Source: Prochlorococcus sp. AG-686-P16
Lineage (GTDB): Bacteria; Cyanobacteriota; Cyanobacteriia; PCC-6307; Cyanobiaceae
Direction: 5' to 3'
Length of the DNA: 14,436 nt
Assembly: GCA_003208695.1 (NCBI GenBank)
Contig: QCVY01000019.1
Location: 1-14,436, forward strand
Below, in pieces: positions 14,287 through 14,436 of the stretch (its first letter is position 1; each line of letters opens with the position of its first letter). Under the pieces are notes generated by a model, which saw only the letters and a list, made by a program, of their open reading frames with translations, ran no database searches and was not told the DNA's origin. The translations under genes were made by a program, and so were the position numbers.

Positions 14287-14387
14287 TTTTTTGTTGAAGC
14301 TATATCAAGCGTTCTGGTTATATATTTAAAACGTGGACTAAGAATGTGGACTAATTGTTACAGTTTATCGATCTAGTCTTGAAAACT
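14270..14387. repeat. 16-bp direct repeat of the tRNA anticodon arm (candidate attachment site pair)
   Basis: TCTAGTCTTGAAAACT occurs at 14270-14285 and again at 14372-14387, 102 bases apart. The flanking bases differ on both sides, so the identity covers just the anticodon stem-loop. Tyrosine recombinases often exchange DNA at tRNA anticodon loops, making these candidate att cores. The second copy continues as GAAGGCCGAC and does not lead into a T arm. Confidence 0.8.
14333..14354. repeat. Tandem 9-bp direct repeat between the two tRNA copies
   Basis: GTGGACTAA occurs at 14333-14341 and 14346-14354, separated by GAAT (13-base period). Short direct repeats beside an attachment core are typical of recombinase arm-binding sites; that role is inference. 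Confidence 0.7.
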
Positions 14388-14436
14388 GAAGGCCGACAAA
14401 GTATTACCAATCAATCTAAGCAATAATTCAAAAAGT

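Noticed and set aside
14244..14400. Intact tRNA-Ser with an intron-like insertion between the two halves
   Set aside because: The downstream copy repeats the anticodon arm instead of supplying the variable arm, T arm and acceptor 3' arm, and there is no group I intron core in 85 bases.
1..14436. CRISPR array, insertion sequence or rRNA genes
   Set aside because: No regularly spaced repeats, transposase-like frame with terminal inverted repeats, or rRNA sequence was seen on either strand.

Overview
The window looks like a piece of a high-light-adapted Prochlorococcus (marine picocyanobacterium) chromosome. This rests on the very low GC content, the compact gene packing with gaps of a few bases, and several cyanobacterial families: DUF3531, a CPP1-like J-domain membrane protein, a VTE6-like DUF92 protein, class II ribonucleotide reductase, and a tiny YRG-repeat peptide behind a Downstream-peptide RNA motif. 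Genus and clade are inferred from recognition, not from a search.

Left part (1-8.8 kb), conserved core genes. A fused phosphonate-type ABC permease, cut by the left edge, is followed by a GDSL/SGNH hydrolase. A tight minus-strand operon then reads DUF3531 - rsmE - DUF92. It diverges from an ECF/CbiO-like ABC ATPase whose stop overlaps the start of hslO (Hsp33). hslO converges with a second minus-strand group: methyltransferase - prfC (RF3) - CPP1-like protein. Several convergent pairs are separated by only 1-17 bases with no visible terminator.

Middle (8.8-11.8 kb). A complete B12-dependent ribonucleotide reductase (nrdJ) is followed by an unrecognised 85-aa protein, which carries a perfect 12-bp hairpin inside its coding sequence, and by a convergent 64-aa single-membrane-span protein.

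Right part (11.8-14.4 kb), accessory in character. A self-contained unit at about 11.94-12.21 kb holds an inverted repeat, a small hairpin, a Downstream-peptide (glutamine riboswitch class) RNA, a 33-aa peptide with two L-x-Y-R-G-x-x-Y repeats, and a strong intrinsic terminator. Several very small genes follow (54, 49 and 34 aa, plus one doubtful 48-aa frame). Next comes a minus-strand gene for a minimal 249-aa NAD+-type DNA ligase nucleotidyltransferase that keeps the adenylation motifs but has no OB, zinc, HhH or BRCT domains. At the right edge lies a tRNA-Ser(UGA) gene broken inside the anticodon arm. It retains a promoter-like TATAAT, and its anticodon arm is repeated 102 bases downstream. 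Between the two copies sits a tandem 9-bp repeat. This is what an integrase attachment site at a tRNA gene, or the edge of a genomic island, would look like.

The best candidates for a second look are the riboswitch-peptide unit, the ligase-core gene beside the broken tRNA, and the duplicated tRNA-Ser fragment with its tandem repeats.
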